The notes under the pieces: model-generated | Told to the model about the DNA's origin: nothing | The model's database searches: none | What the model saw: only the letters and a program-made list of their open reading frames with translations | Program-made: the position numbers and the translations under genes | Shown here: one piece after another, positions 15,761 to 30,855 of the stretch | Position numbering within the stretch: the stretch's first letter is position 1 | Layout of the letters: the number at the start of each line of letters is the position of its first letter | DNA from: Sporosarcina sp. P13 | GTDB taxonomy: Bacteria; Bacillota; Bacilli; Bacillales_A; Planococcaceae | Direction of reading: 5' to 3' | DNA: 42,039 nt | NCBI RefSeq assembly: GCF_002743055.1 | Contig: NZ_PDYM01000029.1 | Coordinates: 1 to 42,039 of the forward strand

Positions 15761-16684
15761 CTATTGAAGTTTTTGTACTTGGTCTTGCGGACGTAATTTC
15801 TGTAATGGAACAAACATCTCGATATGACGGTACAAGTTTTGGAAAGTCGCAGGTAATACACCACCATATTCCCCATCCAAATTTAGCAATACTTCATCTT
15901 TTGAAGTAACGACAATTTTTTCTGCTTTAGCAGAAACGATAAGCGGATCATCTAAATGTTCTCCTCTTGACGCTAGTGTCACCACACGAATGAATTCAGC
16001 AATATTACACTTTTTCAAAATAAGCAAAGTGAAATACCCATCATTGATACTCGAATCGGGTGCTAACTTTTCAAATCCGCCAACCGAATTGGTCAGTCCA
16101 ATGAGAAACATCATCGCTTCTTCATCGAACACTTTTCCATCATACTCAATTCGTAAATGACTGGAATGAATGGATGGTAGCATTTCAATACCTTTTAAAT
16201 AATAAGCGAGTTGACCGATGATGGTTTTCAAACGACTTGGTACTTCATAAGTCAACTCTGTCATTCGGCCGCCACCTGCAATATTAATAAAGTATCGGTC
16301 ATTCATCATCCCTACATCAACAGGAGTCGTTTCTCCTTTACAAATGATATCAACCGCTTCGTGAATATCCCTTGAAATACGTAGCGCTCTAGCGAAATCA
16401 TTAGTTGTCCCAATAGGTATTAGCCCGACTTTAGGACGTTTTTCAAAATGCCCAACACCTTCTACTACTTCGTTGAGCGTACCATCCCCGCCCGCCGCAA
16501 TCACAACGTCAAAGCCTCTTTCAACCGCTTCTTTCGCAGCGACTGTGGCATCTCCTTCACAAGTTGTTGCATGAGCAGAAGTTTCATAGCCGGCCTTTTC
16601 CAGCTTTTCGAGGACTTCTGCCAAATGCTTACGGAAAATTTCTCTTCCGGCCGTTGGATTATAAATGATACGTGCACGTTTCAT
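15761..16684 (-). CDS. dgkB: Diacylglycerol kinase DgkB
   Basis: This 307-aa soluble lipid kinase phosphorylates diacylglycerol to phosphatidic acid at the membrane and so recycles the diacylglycerol released in lipoteichoic acid synthesis. It has the NAD-kinase/DGK-type fold: YNPTAGRE near the N-terminus, the nucleotide loop AAGGDGTLNEVV, and IGTTNDFARAL. Length agrees with B. subtilis DgkB (about 303). The start at 16684 follows GAGGG; an ATG at 16708 would precede the ribosome binding site. It sits between gatCAB and rlmCD as in B. subtilis. Confidence 0.9.
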   Translation of the reverse strand: MKRARIIYNPTAGREIFRKHLAEVLEKLEKAGYETSAHATTCEGDATVAAKEAVERGFDVVIAAGGDGTLNEVVEGVGHFEKRPKVGLIPIGTTNDFARALRISRDIHEAVDIICKGETTPVDVGMMNDRYFINIAGGGRMTELTYEVPSRLKTIIGQLAYYLKGIEMLPSIHSSHLRIEYDGKVFDEEAMMFLIGLTNSVGGFEKLAPDSSINDGYFTLLILKKCNIAEFIRVVTLASRGEHLDDPLIVSAKAEKIVVTSKDEVLLNLDGEYGGVLPATFQNLYRHIEMFVPLQKLRPQDQVQKLQ

Positions 16685-16762
16685 ACACTTTTCCCTCGTT
16701 CCTTTCACGTCTGAATAAACTATTCAAACCATAACCTTTATAGTATGGGAACTTCTTAAAAA

Positions 16763-17332
16763 TCAATTCGTTTTCTGTAAAACAGGTAGCCATGTAGATC
16801 GGATATCTTCATACACAGCTAACCAGTTCGCTGGCTTCGCTGTATATTCTGACATAAGCTTCGAATAAAATGCTTTTTGCTTTTCTTCAAAATCTGGAGC
16901 TTCTTTGTCCGGTAACCCTGCACGTCCTGCCATCACATACTCTTGCAAGATCGGTGCGCGAGGCCCCCATTTCGCTACTACTTCCCCAGTTGCATCAAGC
17001 AATAAATACATTGGAATTGAGCGCCCGCCATTAGTTAAATAACGATCGATCAAGTCCGTATCCTGATCCCGTAGAACTGTACGAACTTCAATCTCTGCCG
17101 CCTCAGCTATTCGTCGCAAAATTGGATTGTTGAGCATCGCATCGCCGCACCAATCTTCCGTAATAACTAAAACATGGGGTTGCTTTTCTTTCAGTATGTC
17201 AATAAATTCATCATCCTGTGGCACTTCAAAGCCATCATATACCAAAAAGCTATTGTCTTTTTGTGATTGCATATTATCCATATATGCTTGAAGCGAAACG
17301 GCTTTTTCGAAATATTGCTGTTCTGTTTTCAT
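16763..17332 (-). CDS. Thioredoxin-like family protein
   Basis: This 189-aa protein has a thioredoxin fold with EDWCGD at residues 59-64, so only one Cys (C62) occupies the usual CxxC position. The cis-Pro motif GGRSIPMYLLL is present. It lacks a signal peptide and is probably cytosolic. Members of this single-Cys group are conserved in Bacillales but I know no firm function; a disulfide reductase role is unlikely with one Cys. It lies between gatB and dgkB and is probably transcribed on its own after the hairpin at 17356-17418. Confidence 0.8.
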   Translation of the reverse strand: MKTEQQYFEKAVSLQAYMDNMQSQKDNSFLVYDGFEVPQDDEFIDILKEKQPHVLVITEDWCGDAMLNNPILRRIAEAAEIEVRTVLRDQDTDLIDRYLTNGGRSIPMYLLLDATGEVVAKWGPRAPILQEYVMAGRAGLPDKEAPDFEEKQKAFYSKLMSEYTAKPANWLAVYEDIRSTWLPVLQKTN

Positions 17333-17355
17333 AACAATCCCCTCCCATTATGGAA

Positions 17356-17418
17356 TTCAATCGAAAAAACGCCCAGGATTGGACTGCCCTGTCTCCCCTG
17401 AAGCGTTTCTCGATTGAA
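17356..17418 (-). terminator. Terminator-like hairpin after gatB
   Basis: TTCAATCGAAAAAACGC (17356-17372) pairs with GCGTTTCTCGATTGAA (17403-17418), with further pairing possible inside the 30-base loop. On the minus strand the 3' arm holds TTTTTT right after the GC-rich inner stem, so it can terminate gatCAB transcripts just before the thioredoxin-like gene. Confidence 0.6.
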
Positions 17419-17425
17419 CTATTTA

Positions 17426-18856
17426 TTATCGCTTTTGAATTTCTTCCATTAGTAATTTATTAACTAATGGCGGATTCGCTTGTCCTTTTGTCGCTTTCAT
17501 AACTTGGCCAACTAGGAAACCAACCGCGCGATCTTTACCGTTTTTAAAGTCTTCAATAGACTGTTCATTGCCATTCAAGATTTCCGTAATGATCGTACGT
17601 AATGTACCTTCATCGGAAATTTGAACAAGTCCTTTTTCTTTGACGATATCTGCGGGATTTCCACCTTTTTTCACAAGATCCACGAATACTTTCTTCGCAA
17701 TCTTAGATGAAATCGTACCATCTGTAATCAACTTTACTAACTGCGCTAAGCTTTCAGGTGTTAGTGGTGTATCATGCAATTCTTTTGACTCTGCGTTCAA
17801 ATAAGCAGATACGTCACCCATCAACCAGTTTGAAGCCAATTTCGGTTCAGCACCAGCTTTTACAGTCGCATCAAAGAAATCAGACATTTCCTTAGTCAAG
17901 GTTAATACATGTGCATCATACTCTGGAAGATCCATTTCCGATACATAACGTGTTTTACGTGCATCCGGTAATTCTGGAATTTCCGCACGCACACGGTCCA
18001 TCCACTCTTGTTCGATATGGACTTCAGGTAAGTCTGGATCATTGATGAAACGGTAGTCATTCGCACTACCTTTAATACGCATCAATACCGTTTCGCCAGT
18101 TGCTTCGTCATAACGACGTGTTTCTTGTTGAATCGTACCGCCAGAAAGCAATATTTTTTCTTGGCGTGCAACTTCGTTCTCAATACCACGGCGGATAAAG
18201 TTGAATGAGTTAAGGTTTTTCAATTCTGTTTTCGTACCGAACTTCTCTTGGCCGAATGGACGCAATGAAATGTTTGCATCACAACGTAGTGAACCTTCCT
18301 CCATACGAACATCGGATACACCCGTGTATTGGATAATTGCTTTTAGCTTTTCTAAGAACGCATATGCTTCTTCTGGAGAACGCACATCTGCTTCTGTAAC
18401 AATCTCGATTAATGGTGTACCTTGGCGGTTTAAGTCAACCAAAGAATAGCCATTATCCGAGTGCGTTAACTTACCAGCATCTTCTTCTAAATGAACACGC
18501 TCAATGCGGATTTTCTTTTTCTTGCCGTTTACTTCAATCTCGATCCAACCGTTTGATCCTACAGGACGCTTATCCTGAGAGATTTGGTACGCTTTTGGAT
18601 TATCGGGGTAGAAGTAATGTTTGCGGTCGAAGTTCATGATCGGTGCGATGTCACAGTTTAGTGCCATAGACGCTTTCATTCCGAACTCTACTGCTTTTTT
18701 ATTTAACGTAGGTAAGACACCCGGGTATGCGATGTCTGTTACGTGGATATTTTTATTTGGCTCTGCACCAAAATGAGCAGGTGCAGGAGACATGATTTTT
18801 GTATCAGTTTTAAGTTCTACGTGGATCTCAAGTCCGACAATAGTTTCGAAGTTCAT
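17426..18856 (-). CDS. gatB: Asp-tRNA(Asn)/Glu-tRNA(Gln) amidotransferase subunit B
   Basis: This 476-aa subunit of GatCAB binds mischarged Glu-tRNA(Gln) or Asp-tRNA(Asn) and activates the side chain for amidation. The signature [10 protein letters not shown] starts the protein, [15 protein letters not shown] follows, and the C-terminal YqeY-like tail ([17 protein letters not shown]) binds tRNA. Length is normal. It starts 2 bp after gatA and ends the gatCAB operon. Bacillales use it to make Gln-tRNA(Gln), so it is essential. Confidence 0.95.
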   Translation of the reverse strand: MNFETIVGLEIHVELKTDTKIMSPAPAHFGAEPNKNIHVTDIAYPGVLPTLNKKAVEFGMKASMALNCDIAPIMNFDRKHYFYPDNPKAYQISQDKRPVGSNGWIEIEVNGKKKKIRIERVHLEEDAGKLTHSDNGYSLVDLNRQGTPLIEIVTEADVRSPEEAYAFLEKLKAIIQYTGVSDVRMEEGSLRCDANISLRPFGQEKFGTKTELKNLNSFNFIRRGIENEVARQEKILLSGGTIQQETRRYDEATGETVLMRIKGSANDYRFINDPDLPEVHIEQEWMDRVRAEIPELPDARKTRYVSEMDLPEYDAHVLTLTKEMSDFFDATVKAGAEPKLASNWLMGDVSAYLNAESKELHDTPLTPESLAQLVKLITDGTISSKIAKKVFVDLVKKGGNPADIVKEKGLVQISDEGTLRTIITEILNGNEQSIEDFKNGKDRAVGFLVGQVMKATKGQANPPLVNKLLMEEIQKR

Positions 18857-18858
18857 GA

Positions 18859-20322
18859 TTAGTTCCCTCCCTGAATCGATGGAGTGCGTTTGTGGAAATC
18901 AGTTGCTTGCTCATAAGCGTGTGCTACTTTATATAATGTTTCCTCATCAAAGTGCTTACCCATGATTTGTAGCCCGACTGGTAGTTCATTGACGAAACCA
19001 CACGGTACAGAAAGTGCTGGACGTCCTGTTAAGTTCGCTGGTACAGCTAGTACATCATTTGCATAATGAACAAGTTGGTCGCCACCTGTTTCACCTAGTT
19101 TGAACGCAGTCGTCGCGGTAGTTGGTCCGATGACTACATCATATTTTTCAAAGACTTCGTTGAAATCCTGAGCGATCAATGTACGTACTTTTTGTGCGCG
19201 TACATATAGATCTTCGTGATGATCTGCACTCATTGCGTACGTACCAAAGAGAATACGCTTCTTCACTTCTTCTCCAAAACCTTCTTGACGCGTGCGGAAA
19301 TACGCTTGCTCCAAGTTTTCCGCGTTCTCCGTATGGAAACCATAACGCAAACCGTCAAAGCGGGAAAGATTGGATTGTGCTTCTGATGAAGAAATTACGT
19401 AATATGTGGTAGGTGCGTATTGAATATGTGGTAATTCCACCTCTTCACATACTGCTCCAAGTGACTCAAGGACGCCTAGCGCTTCTTTTACTGCTGCCGC
19501 TACTTCCTCGTCCACACCTTCACCTAAATAAGATGTTGGTACAGCCACTTTAAGACCTTTAACATCACCCGTTAATGCTTGTGTATAATCAGGTACTTGC
19601 TTTGCAGATGACGAACTATCATTGTCATCTTCTCCAGCAATTACACTCAATAATAGTGCATTATCTTCCACTGTACGTGAAAATGTACCGATTTGGTCTA
19701 GCGACGAAGCGAATGCTGTCAGACCAAAGCGTGATACACGACCGTATGTAGGCTTCATGCCAACGATTCCACAAAAAGCAGCTGGTTGACGAACTGATCC
19801 ACCCGTATCCGAACCAAGTGAAAGTGGTACTTCTCCTGCTGCGACTGCTGCTGCAGAACCGCCTGAAGAGCCACCAGGTACATAGTCTGTATTCCATGGA
19901 TTCAATGTGTTGCCGAAATACGAAGTTTCCGTAGTAGACCCCATCGCAAACTCGTCCATATTCAATTTACCTACATTTACTGCGCCGGCAGCTTCTAATT
20001 TATTCATAACTGTCGCATTATATACTGGCACAAAATCCTCTAGCATTTTACTAGCACATGTCGTTGTCATATCTAGCGTTACGATATTATCTTTAATACC
20101 GATTGGCACACCGAATAGACGACCGCGCGTATCAGCTGTCGTTTGATCTAGCTGTTCTGCACGTGCTTTCGCTTCATCTGTTGCCACATGAATGAATGCA
20201 TGGATTTTCTTGTCTGTTTGTTCAATTGTTTGTAACGTTTCTTCCATTACTTCCTTTACCGTTACTTCACCTTTTTGTAAAAGGGCTTGAAGTTCTGCGG
20301 CTGTTTTACTAGTTAACGTCAT
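18859..20322 (-). CDS. gatA: Asp-tRNA(Asn)/Glu-tRNA(Gln) amidotransferase subunit A
   Basis: This 487-aa amidase-signature subunit releases ammonia from glutamine for GatB. The catalytic Lys lies in [10 protein letters not shown], and the Ser pair in [14 protein letters not shown] and [12 protein letters not shown]. The start at 20322 follows AGGAGG seven bases upstream; an ATG at 20343 would contain that site. Residues typical of an active enzyme are all present, unlike the glutaminase PurQ elsewhere in this window. Confidence 0.95.
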   Translation of the reverse strand: MTLTSKTAAELQALLQKGEVTVKEVMEETLQTIEQTDKKIHAFIHVATDEAKARAEQLDQTTADTRGRLFGVPIGIKDNIVTLDMTTTCASKMLEDFVPVYNATVMNKLEAAGAVNVGKLNMDEFAMGSTTETSYFGNTLNPWNTDYVPGGSSGGSAAAVAAGEVPLSLGSDTGGSVRQPAAFCGIVGMKPTYGRVSRFGLTAFASSLDQIGTFSRTVEDNALLLSVIAGEDDNDSSSSAKQVPDYTQALTGDVKGLKVAVPTSYLGEGVDEEVAAAVKEALGVLESLGAVCEEVELPHIQYAPTTYYVISSSEAQSNLSRFDGLRYGFHTENAENLEQAYFRTRQEGFGEEVKKRILFGTYAMSADHHEDLYVRAQKVRTLIAQDFNEVFEKYDVVIGPTTATTAFKLGETGGDQLVHYANDVLAVPANLTGRPALSVPCGFVNELPVGLQIMGKHFDEETLYKVAHAYEQATDFHKRTPSIQGGN

Positions 20323-20376
20323 CACTTTTCCTCCTACTATCATTGTGCTATGAATGTTTTTTAGGGCAACGGAATC

Positions 20377-20664
20377 TTATAAAATATCCGGTACTTTAAT
20401 CGAGCCATCTTCTTGGTCTTCTGCACTAGCTAGCATGATTTCACGATCCAAGATATCTTTTGGCTGATCTTCACGCAATACGTTAATCATAGCAATAGGA
20501 TGCGTCATAGGTTCTACATTCGTTACATCGACTTCTTTTAAATTACTGACACTTTCAATCAAATCTGCAATTTTTGCAGAGAAAATTTCTTTGTCTTCTT
20601 CGGAAACACCAATACGGACGAAATCCGCAAAATATTTGACGTCATCTTTTGAAAATGTTGTCAT
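20377..20664 (-). CDS. gatC: Asp-tRNA(Asn)/Glu-tRNA(Gln) amidotransferase subunit C
   Basis: This 95-aa subunit holds GatA and GatB together. The VKYFADFVRIGVSEEDKE N-terminus and the VTNVEPMTHPI and LREDQP motifs are typical. The start at 20664 follows AGGAGG at 8 bases; the ATG at 20688 lies before that site and would give an over-long protein. It is the first gene of gatCAB. Confidence 0.93.
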   Translation of the reverse strand: MTTFSKDDVKYFADFVRIGVSEEDKEIFSAKIADLIESVSNLKEVDVTNVEPMTHPIAMINVLREDQPKDILDREIMLASAEDQEDGSIKVPDIL

Positions 20665-20699
20665 ACATCGTTCCTCCTCATTTTGCAATCGTACAATTA

Positions 20700-20728
20700 A
20701 TCATACCACCTAATTAGATTGTTGGAAA
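20700..20728 (-). promoter_or_regulatory. Candidate promoter of gatCAB
   Basis: On the minus strand, TATGAT (20700-20705) is preceded by TGG, an extended -10, with a weak -35 TTTCCA (20723-20728) at 17 bp. It lies in the gap after the CamS gene. Confidence 0.45.
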
Positions 20729-20753
20729 GTTCGTAATGTCAAGAACTGTCATG

Positions 20754-26162
<5,409 letters not shown>

Positions 26163-26206
26163 ATCCGTACCGCCTTTTAAGAACATTTGTTCTAACTATA
26201 TACTAA

Positions 26207-26905
26207 TTACACAGATAAAGGAACTGATTTCACAGCATCTACCGTGGCAAGTGCAGCTTTCAAGTCTTCATATACGATATTTCCAACTACAACAGTATCT
26301 GCAATCGCAGCCATTTCTATTGCCTGCTCTTTTGTACGGATTCCACCGCCATAAAACAGACGTGTCTTTTGTAATAATTCTTTAGCTGCCTGAACGATTT
26401 TGGGATCGCCATATTTTCCGCTGTATTCCATATAAAAAATAGGTAGTGAAAATAGATGTTCTGCCATACGTGCATACGCTTGTACATCGTCTTCATCAGG
26501 AACTTGATCTACACCTGTCAGTTTAGCCGCTTTACAGTCGGGGTTCAGTATGCAGTATCCTTCAGTAATAATTTCATCGAAGTTCATCATATGACCATAT
26601 TCACGGAGTGCTTCATGATGAAGTCCATTTAACCATTTTGAATTTGACGTATTTAACACTGTTGGAATGAAGTAATAGTCAAAACCAGGTGTGACAGAGT
26701 CTACTGTAGATACTTCTAATGCAAGCGGAACGGAATATCTGCGAAAACGTGCAAGTAAATCAAGCACATTTTCTATCGTCACTCCATCAGATCCACCGAT
26801 AATCACACCGTCTGTTCCTGATTCCGCGATGCGTTCAAGATGATCATCGGATAATTCTTTGGCAGGATCGATTTTAAAAGCATGTCGCCATGTTTTATAG
26901 TCCAT
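26207..26905 (-). CDS. pcrB: Heptaprenylglyceryl phosphate synthase PcrB
   Basis: This 232-aa TIM-barrel prenyltransferase joins heptaprenyl diphosphate to glycerol-1-phosphate, giving an archaeal-type ether lipid in Bacillales. Visible features are the [13 protein letters not shown]-terminus, [26 protein letters not shown] and [12 protein letters not shown] with its phosphate-binding glycines. The start at 26905 is an ATG; a GTG 12 bases upstream is possible. It lies 44 bp before pcrA. Confidence 0.92.
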   Translation of the reverse strand: MDYKTWRHAFKIDPAKELSDDHLERIAESGTDGVIIGGSDGVTIENVLDLLARFRRYSVPLALEVSTVDSVTPGFDYYFIPTVLNTSNSKWLNGLHHEALREYGHMMNFDEIITEGYCILNPDCKAAKLTGVDQVPDEDDVQAYARMAEHLFSLPIFYMEYSGKYGDPKIVQAAKELLQKTRLFYGGGIRTKEQAIEMAAIADTVVVGNIVYEDLKAALATVDAVKSVPLSV

Positions 26906-26961
26906 TAGTATGTGCACCTTCTTTTATTATAGTTTATCATCACAATAGTGTGTAACAACAT

Positions 26962-26993
26962 AAAAACCGGTTGGGATGGTTACCCGGCCGGTT
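26962..26993 (-). terminator. Terminator after yerC
   Basis: On the minus strand, AACCGG pairs with CCGGTT across a loop that contains GGG/CCC, and TTTTTA follows. It separates yerC from pcrB. Confidence 0.6.
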
Positions 26994-27001
26994 GGGGTTA
27001 T

Positions 27002-27319
27002 TTATTTCTTTGGTTGTTGGCTTTCAAGTTCTGGATAGAGTCGGTTCAGCATTAAGTTGTAGCCGCCAGAGCCGTAATCCACACAACGACGGATACGGGA
27101 GATGGTAGCTGTGCTAGCGCCTGTCTCTTGTTGAATACTGTCATATGTCTTTTTCAGGCGTAGTTTATGAGCGACGTCTAGTCGTTGTGCTAGTGATTGG
27201 ACTTCGCTCATTGTGCATACATCGTCAAAGAACTGATAGCACTCTTCCAGATCTTTCAATTCTAGAATGGCTTTAAATAACTGATCTATTTGCTCACCGC
27301 GAATTTTATCTATTTGCAT
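27002..27319 (-). CDS. yerC: YerC/YecD family TrpR-like regulator
   Basis: This 105-aa protein has the helix-turn-helix of the Trp repressor fold (SEVQSLAQRLDVAHKL, then TGASTATISRIRRCVDYG). The family is conserved in Bacillales next to pcrB, and the regulon is not known to me. It follows yerB by 24 bp and is closed by its own terminator. Confidence 0.88.
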   Translation of the reverse strand: MQIDKIRGEQIDQLFKAILELKDLEECYQFFDDVCTMSEVQSLAQRLDVAHKLRLKKTYDSIQQETGASTATISRIRRCVDYGSGGYNLMLNRLYPELESQQPKK

Positions 27320-27343
27320 ATTCTCGCCCTCTCTTTGTCGATC

Positions 27344-28369
27344 TTACGGAATATAAGTGACGGCAGCAGACGGGCTTGAAAGGGAGGGTACAATATGAAT
27401 CCAAGTTTGCCCGACTGTTAACTTTACAGGCAGTCCTTGATCTACTGGAATTAAAAATCCATCCCTATTTTCCCATTCGATTTCTCTAGTAATCCCTTCA
27501 TGAAATAGCATAGCGTTACCGCCGGACTGAAGATCGATTGCTAGCCTTCCCTGTTGATCGACTGTTTGATGATTCATTTCCATCACTATTACATTCGATA
27601 ACTCCACTCGTCGTTCATTCAACTTATCAACCGTATCAATACCATTGACGGAACGATAATATCGATTATTCTCCCCATCATAACGATACGTACTGATAAA
27701 CTTCGGGTCCGAACTGTACGATACCGTAACCGATGAAGCTATATCCCCTATTTTATCACTTTCTTCAGGATTTAGGAAAGAAAAGGTCGGCGTCTTCGAG
27801 ATCTTTTCGGAAGCATTCGTCTTTTCAAACGCTTCTTCTATATGCTCCTTGGAAATATACGAGTTATGCGGTGCTTTGCGATCAGATGAACGTTCAAACA
27901 AACTTCCATCGTACTGCATACCATTGACATGATCTACAACCCTATCATCTAATAATTTCTTAGCATCCGGGCTATAACCATGCGCAATATAAAATGCATC
28001 CATTCCGTCAGCGAAATTAACAAAATAATCACGGGCACTACGAATTGGGCCGATTTGATCCGGAATTTCACTGTGGAATATAGCTGCAAAGCGCGTGACA
28101 TTACCTTCTGCTAAAAACTCATAGACCAGATCAGCCTCAGCAATTCCAGACTGTGGCCGTGCTAACGGATGATTATTGATCGTAGCGACGATTGGGCGAT
28201 TCTGTAAACCTTCCGTTACTTGCTCACCCGTAAATGGTGCAGAAATATTTTGTGAAGGTGTCTCTGTCTTTTCCGGCTGTTCCGACTGTTCTTTAGAACG
28301 TGAACAGCCACTTAAACATAAGAGTCCTATACATGCGGTTAAAAGTAGCTTTCGTTTATTCCATTTCAA
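27344..28369 (-). CDS. yerB: DUF3048 lipoprotein YerB
   Basis: This 341-aa protein starts with a lipoprotein signal peptide (lipid-modified Cys C22 in LCLSGC). Family features are the NHPLARPQSGIAEADLVYE and GPIRSARDYFVNFADG segments. The mature protein should sit outside the cell membrane. Its function is unknown. The start is TTG. It lies between the yerA remnant and yerC, as yerB does in B. subtilis. Confidence 0.87.
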   Translation of the reverse strand: MKWNKRKLLLTACIGLLCLSGCSRSKEQSEQPEKTETPSQNISAPFTGEQVTEGLQNRPIVATINNHPLARPQSGIAEADLVYEFLAEGNVTRFAAIFHSEIPDQIGPIRSARDYFVNFADGMDAFYIAHGYSPDAKKLLDDRVVDHVNGMQYDGSLFERSSDRKAPHNSYISKEHIEEAFEKTNASEKISKTPTFSFLNPEESDKIGDIASSVTVSYSSDPKFISTYRYDGENNRYYRSVNGIDTVDKLNERRVELSNVIVMEMNHQTVDQQGRLAIDLQSGGNAMLFHEGITREIEWENRDGFLIPVDQGLPVKLTVGQTWIHIVPSLSSPSAAVTYIP

Positions 28370-28385
28370 TACAGTTCCTACCTTT

Positions 28386-29160
28386 CTATGTTAGGAAGTA
28401 ATCGTTCATTTTTAGGACTTGCACTAAACCAATGAGCGTAATGCGGACATGTGGCAGATGAACGGATTGTAAAAACAGTAGCGTAAACACGGCGGCTCCG
28501 TGATGATAACCACGTTCCTTCAATGCTGCCTTCATCGCCAGTTCTTGTTCCATAATGACTTCAATCGGCCGATCAGACAAACCGCCATCGGTCACTAAAG
28601 ATACCGTTTCATTTCATCGAAAGCTCTCTTCAACACTTGCCAATCCCATTCAATTAATAATACATCGCCCATGTTGGAATAGGAAGATGCAAATCCTATT
28701 AAATTATCCGCAAAGCTCTTCATTACTGTATTGACCCGCCACTTACCGTGTCGATCGAGCAATACTAAGAAGCACTCATAGCTAAATCTAATTATTGATT
28801 TGCTTAAATCTAACTCCGTTTCATAGACTTTCGTAATGACATCACTGAGCATTTGAATCCCTGTAGTCGAAAGGAATGTAAAGTCACTATCATCCAGCTT
28901 AAACTGTGGCTTGAATTTCTGTAACTTCGCCCAATCTACTCCGTTAAATGACTCTGTCGCTTGCCCCCCTCGCAATATCCACTGACCTTTCGACAAAACA
29001 TCAGTCAGCACTAGATTTCGTTCATCTTCAAAAAGTTCAATGTCGCAAAACGACCAGTCGCGATTACACTATGCAAGTCAGTGATATCATAGTACCGTGC
29101 TATATTATAAGAAGCCATTTGATATGCATCGAGTGCAATATGAATATTGATTGTAAGTAA
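28386..29160 (-). pseudogene. yerA: Adenine deaminase-like gene yerA, C-terminal remnant
   Basis: Three pieces in different frames line up with the C-terminal half of the YerA adenine-deaminase-like amidohydrolase. The first is DAYQMASYNIARYYDITDL (about 29016-29160). The second contains VLTDVLSKGQWILRGG and VLLDRHGKWRVNTVMKSFA (28595 to about 29040). The last is GLSDRPIEVIMEQELAMK to a stop at 28386. The pieces are separated by a frameshift near 29040 and by a stop plus a short deletion at 28595. The whole N-terminal half, which holds the metal-binding His residues, is missing. Position before yerB equals that of yerA in B. subtilis. It is not functional. Confidence 0.82.
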
Positions 29161-29522
29161 GTAAGTAGCGTTTTCAATTACTATGTCGGGTGGTTTTGCC
29201 GTTAATAATCGCTAGCTACGTTTGTATTTCTTGCTCATTCCACATATCAATCTCATCCCTAGATAGTAGTTTTGCGTTTACCAACTATTTCATATGCTTA
29301 TGCTTTATATTAAGATAGCAATCTGATGTTAAATAGACAAGGTACATCAATATTCTCCACAACTAAGTGAATAGGATTTTACTTTATAAACAAACTATTC
29401 ACATTACTAACAACTTACTAACAATTTTCCCACTTCTCATTCACATATTTCTCTTTTAGCTGTGAATATCTAGCGTTATACATGAATTATCCACAATATT
29501 CATTTATTTGTTGAACCATAAT
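29161..29522. other. AT-rich intergenic region with DnaA-box-like cluster
   Basis: No gene is visible. Five sites match the DnaA-box consensus TTATNCACA with at most one mismatch: TTCTCCACA (29353), CTATTCACA (29395), TCATTCACA (29437), ATATTCACA on the minus strand (29461-29469) and the perfect TTATCCACA (29487-29495). They cover 143 bp between the end of the pur operon and the yerA remnant. Such clusters can bind DnaA away from the origin. Confidence 0.5.
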
Positions 29523-29555
29523 AAATCCCTCTGCTAATCTTACACAGAGGGATTT
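29523..29555 (-). terminator. Terminator of the pur operon
   Basis: AAATCCCTCTG (29523-29533) pairs with CAGAGGGATTT (29545-29555), a perfect 11-bp stem, 20 bases past the purD stop on the minus strand. The U-tract is short (ATTTATT). Confidence 0.75.
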
Positions 29556-29574
29556 CGTAGTAAAGTATATTTAT

Positions 29575-30834
29575 TTAAGAGAATGTTCTCCAGCCGATGT
29601 CGTTGCGGTGGAAGAAACCGTTCCATTCTTCAGTTGCTAGTCCTTCGTACACTTTTTGCTGTGCTTCTTTTAGATTATCAGCTTTCGCTGCAACGAGAAG
29701 TACGCGGCCGCCGTTACCAACAAAGTGGCCATTCTCCATTCTTGTACCCGCATGGAAAACATCTAGCCCATTAGCTATCAGCCCGTCTAATTTGGGTAAT
29801 TTTTTACCATTGACGATGTCGCCTGGATATCCTTCTGATGCCACTACAACACCTAGCATCGCTTCTTCATGCCACTGCAAGTCAAAAGCTTCTCCAGCCA
29901 TTAGCGCTTCCATGAACTTACCGAAATCGGAAGCCATGCGTGGTAAAACGACCTGTGTTTCTGGATCTCCGAAACGCGCATTGAATTCAATGACTTTCGG
30001 GCCTTGCTCCGTCAAGATTAAGCCAGCATATAAAATACCTGTGAAAGGAATTCCTTCTTTCGTCATTGCTTCGACCGTTGGAACTACGACACGGTCATAT
30101 GCCTCTTGTACGATTTCATCTGAAATTTGAGGTACAGGAGAATAAGCACCCATACCACCCGTATTTGGACCGCGATCTCCGTCATATGCTCTTTTATGGT
30201 CTTGCGCAATAACCATTGGATAAATTTGTCCATCATGAACAAATGACATATAAGAAAATTCTTCGCCGTCTAGGAACTCTTCGACTACAACGCGTGAAGA
30301 TGATTCGCCAAACTTTTGATTGCCGATCATATCATCTACTGCATCTAACGCTTCCTGAAGTTCCATCGCGACGATTACGCCTTTACCAGCCGCTAAACCG
30401 TCTGCTTTGATAACGATTGGTGCACCTTGTTCGCGAATGAATGCCTTCGCTTCGTCTGCATCAGTAAACGTGCCATAAGAAGCTGTCGGAATATCGTACT
30501 TATCCATAATTTCTTTGGCAAATGATTTACTTCCTTCAATACGAGCCGCTGCTTTCGTTGGACCGAATACCGTTAGACCTTTATCCAAGAAGAAATCTGC
30601 AATTCCTTCTGCTAGGGGTTGCTCAGGACCCACAAATGTCAGCGAGATCTCATTGTCTATCGCAAATTTCGCCAATGCTTCAAAATCCGTTGCATCAATT
30701 GGTAAACATGTAGCATCTTGTTTCATTCCATCATTACCTGGTGCAACATATACACCTGTTACAGAAGGCGCTTCGTTGAACTGTTTAGCAATTGCATGTT
30801 CACGACCGCCACTTCCAATTACAAGAACTTTCAT
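29575..30834 (-). CDS. purD: Phosphoribosylamine-glycine ligase
   Basis: This 419-aa ATP-grasp enzyme joins glycine to phosphoribosylamine, step 2 of purine synthesis. Features are MKVLVIGSGGREHAIA, the ATP-grasp GPTKAAARIEGSKSFAK and APIVIKADGLAAGKGV segments, and RFGDPETQ. Length is normal. It is the last gene of the operon and starts 21 bp after purH. It looks intact. Confidence 0.95.
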   Translation of the reverse strand: MKVLVIGSGGREHAIAKQFNEAPSVTGVYVAPGNDGMKQDATCLPIDATDFEALAKFAIDNEISLTFVGPEQPLAEGIADFFLDKGLTVFGPTKAAARIEGSKSFAKEIMDKYDIPTASYGTFTDADEAKAFIREQGAPIVIKADGLAAGKGVIVAMELQEALDAVDDMIGNQKFGESSSRVVVEEFLDGEEFSYMSFVHDGQIYPMVIAQDHKRAYDGDRGPNTGGMGAYSPVPQISDEIVQEAYDRVVVPTVEAMTKEGIPFTGILYAGLILTEQGPKVIEFNARFGDPETQVVLPRMASDFGKFMEALMAGEAFDLQWHEEAMLGVVVASEGYPGDIVNGKKLPKLDGLIANGLDVFHAGTRMENGHFVGNGGRVLLVAAKADNLKEAQQKVYEGLATEEWNGFFHRNDIGWRTFS

Positions 30835-30855
30835 TGTCCGTTTTCCTCCTGCCTC

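Noticed and set aside
17426..20664. T-box leader upstream of gatCAB
   Set aside because: The gap before gatC is too short, and no T-box sequence is visible.
29353..29495. Chromosomal replication origin
   Set aside because: DnaA-box-like sites are present, but dnaA, dnaN or other origin-linked genes are not; the neighbours are pur and yer genes.
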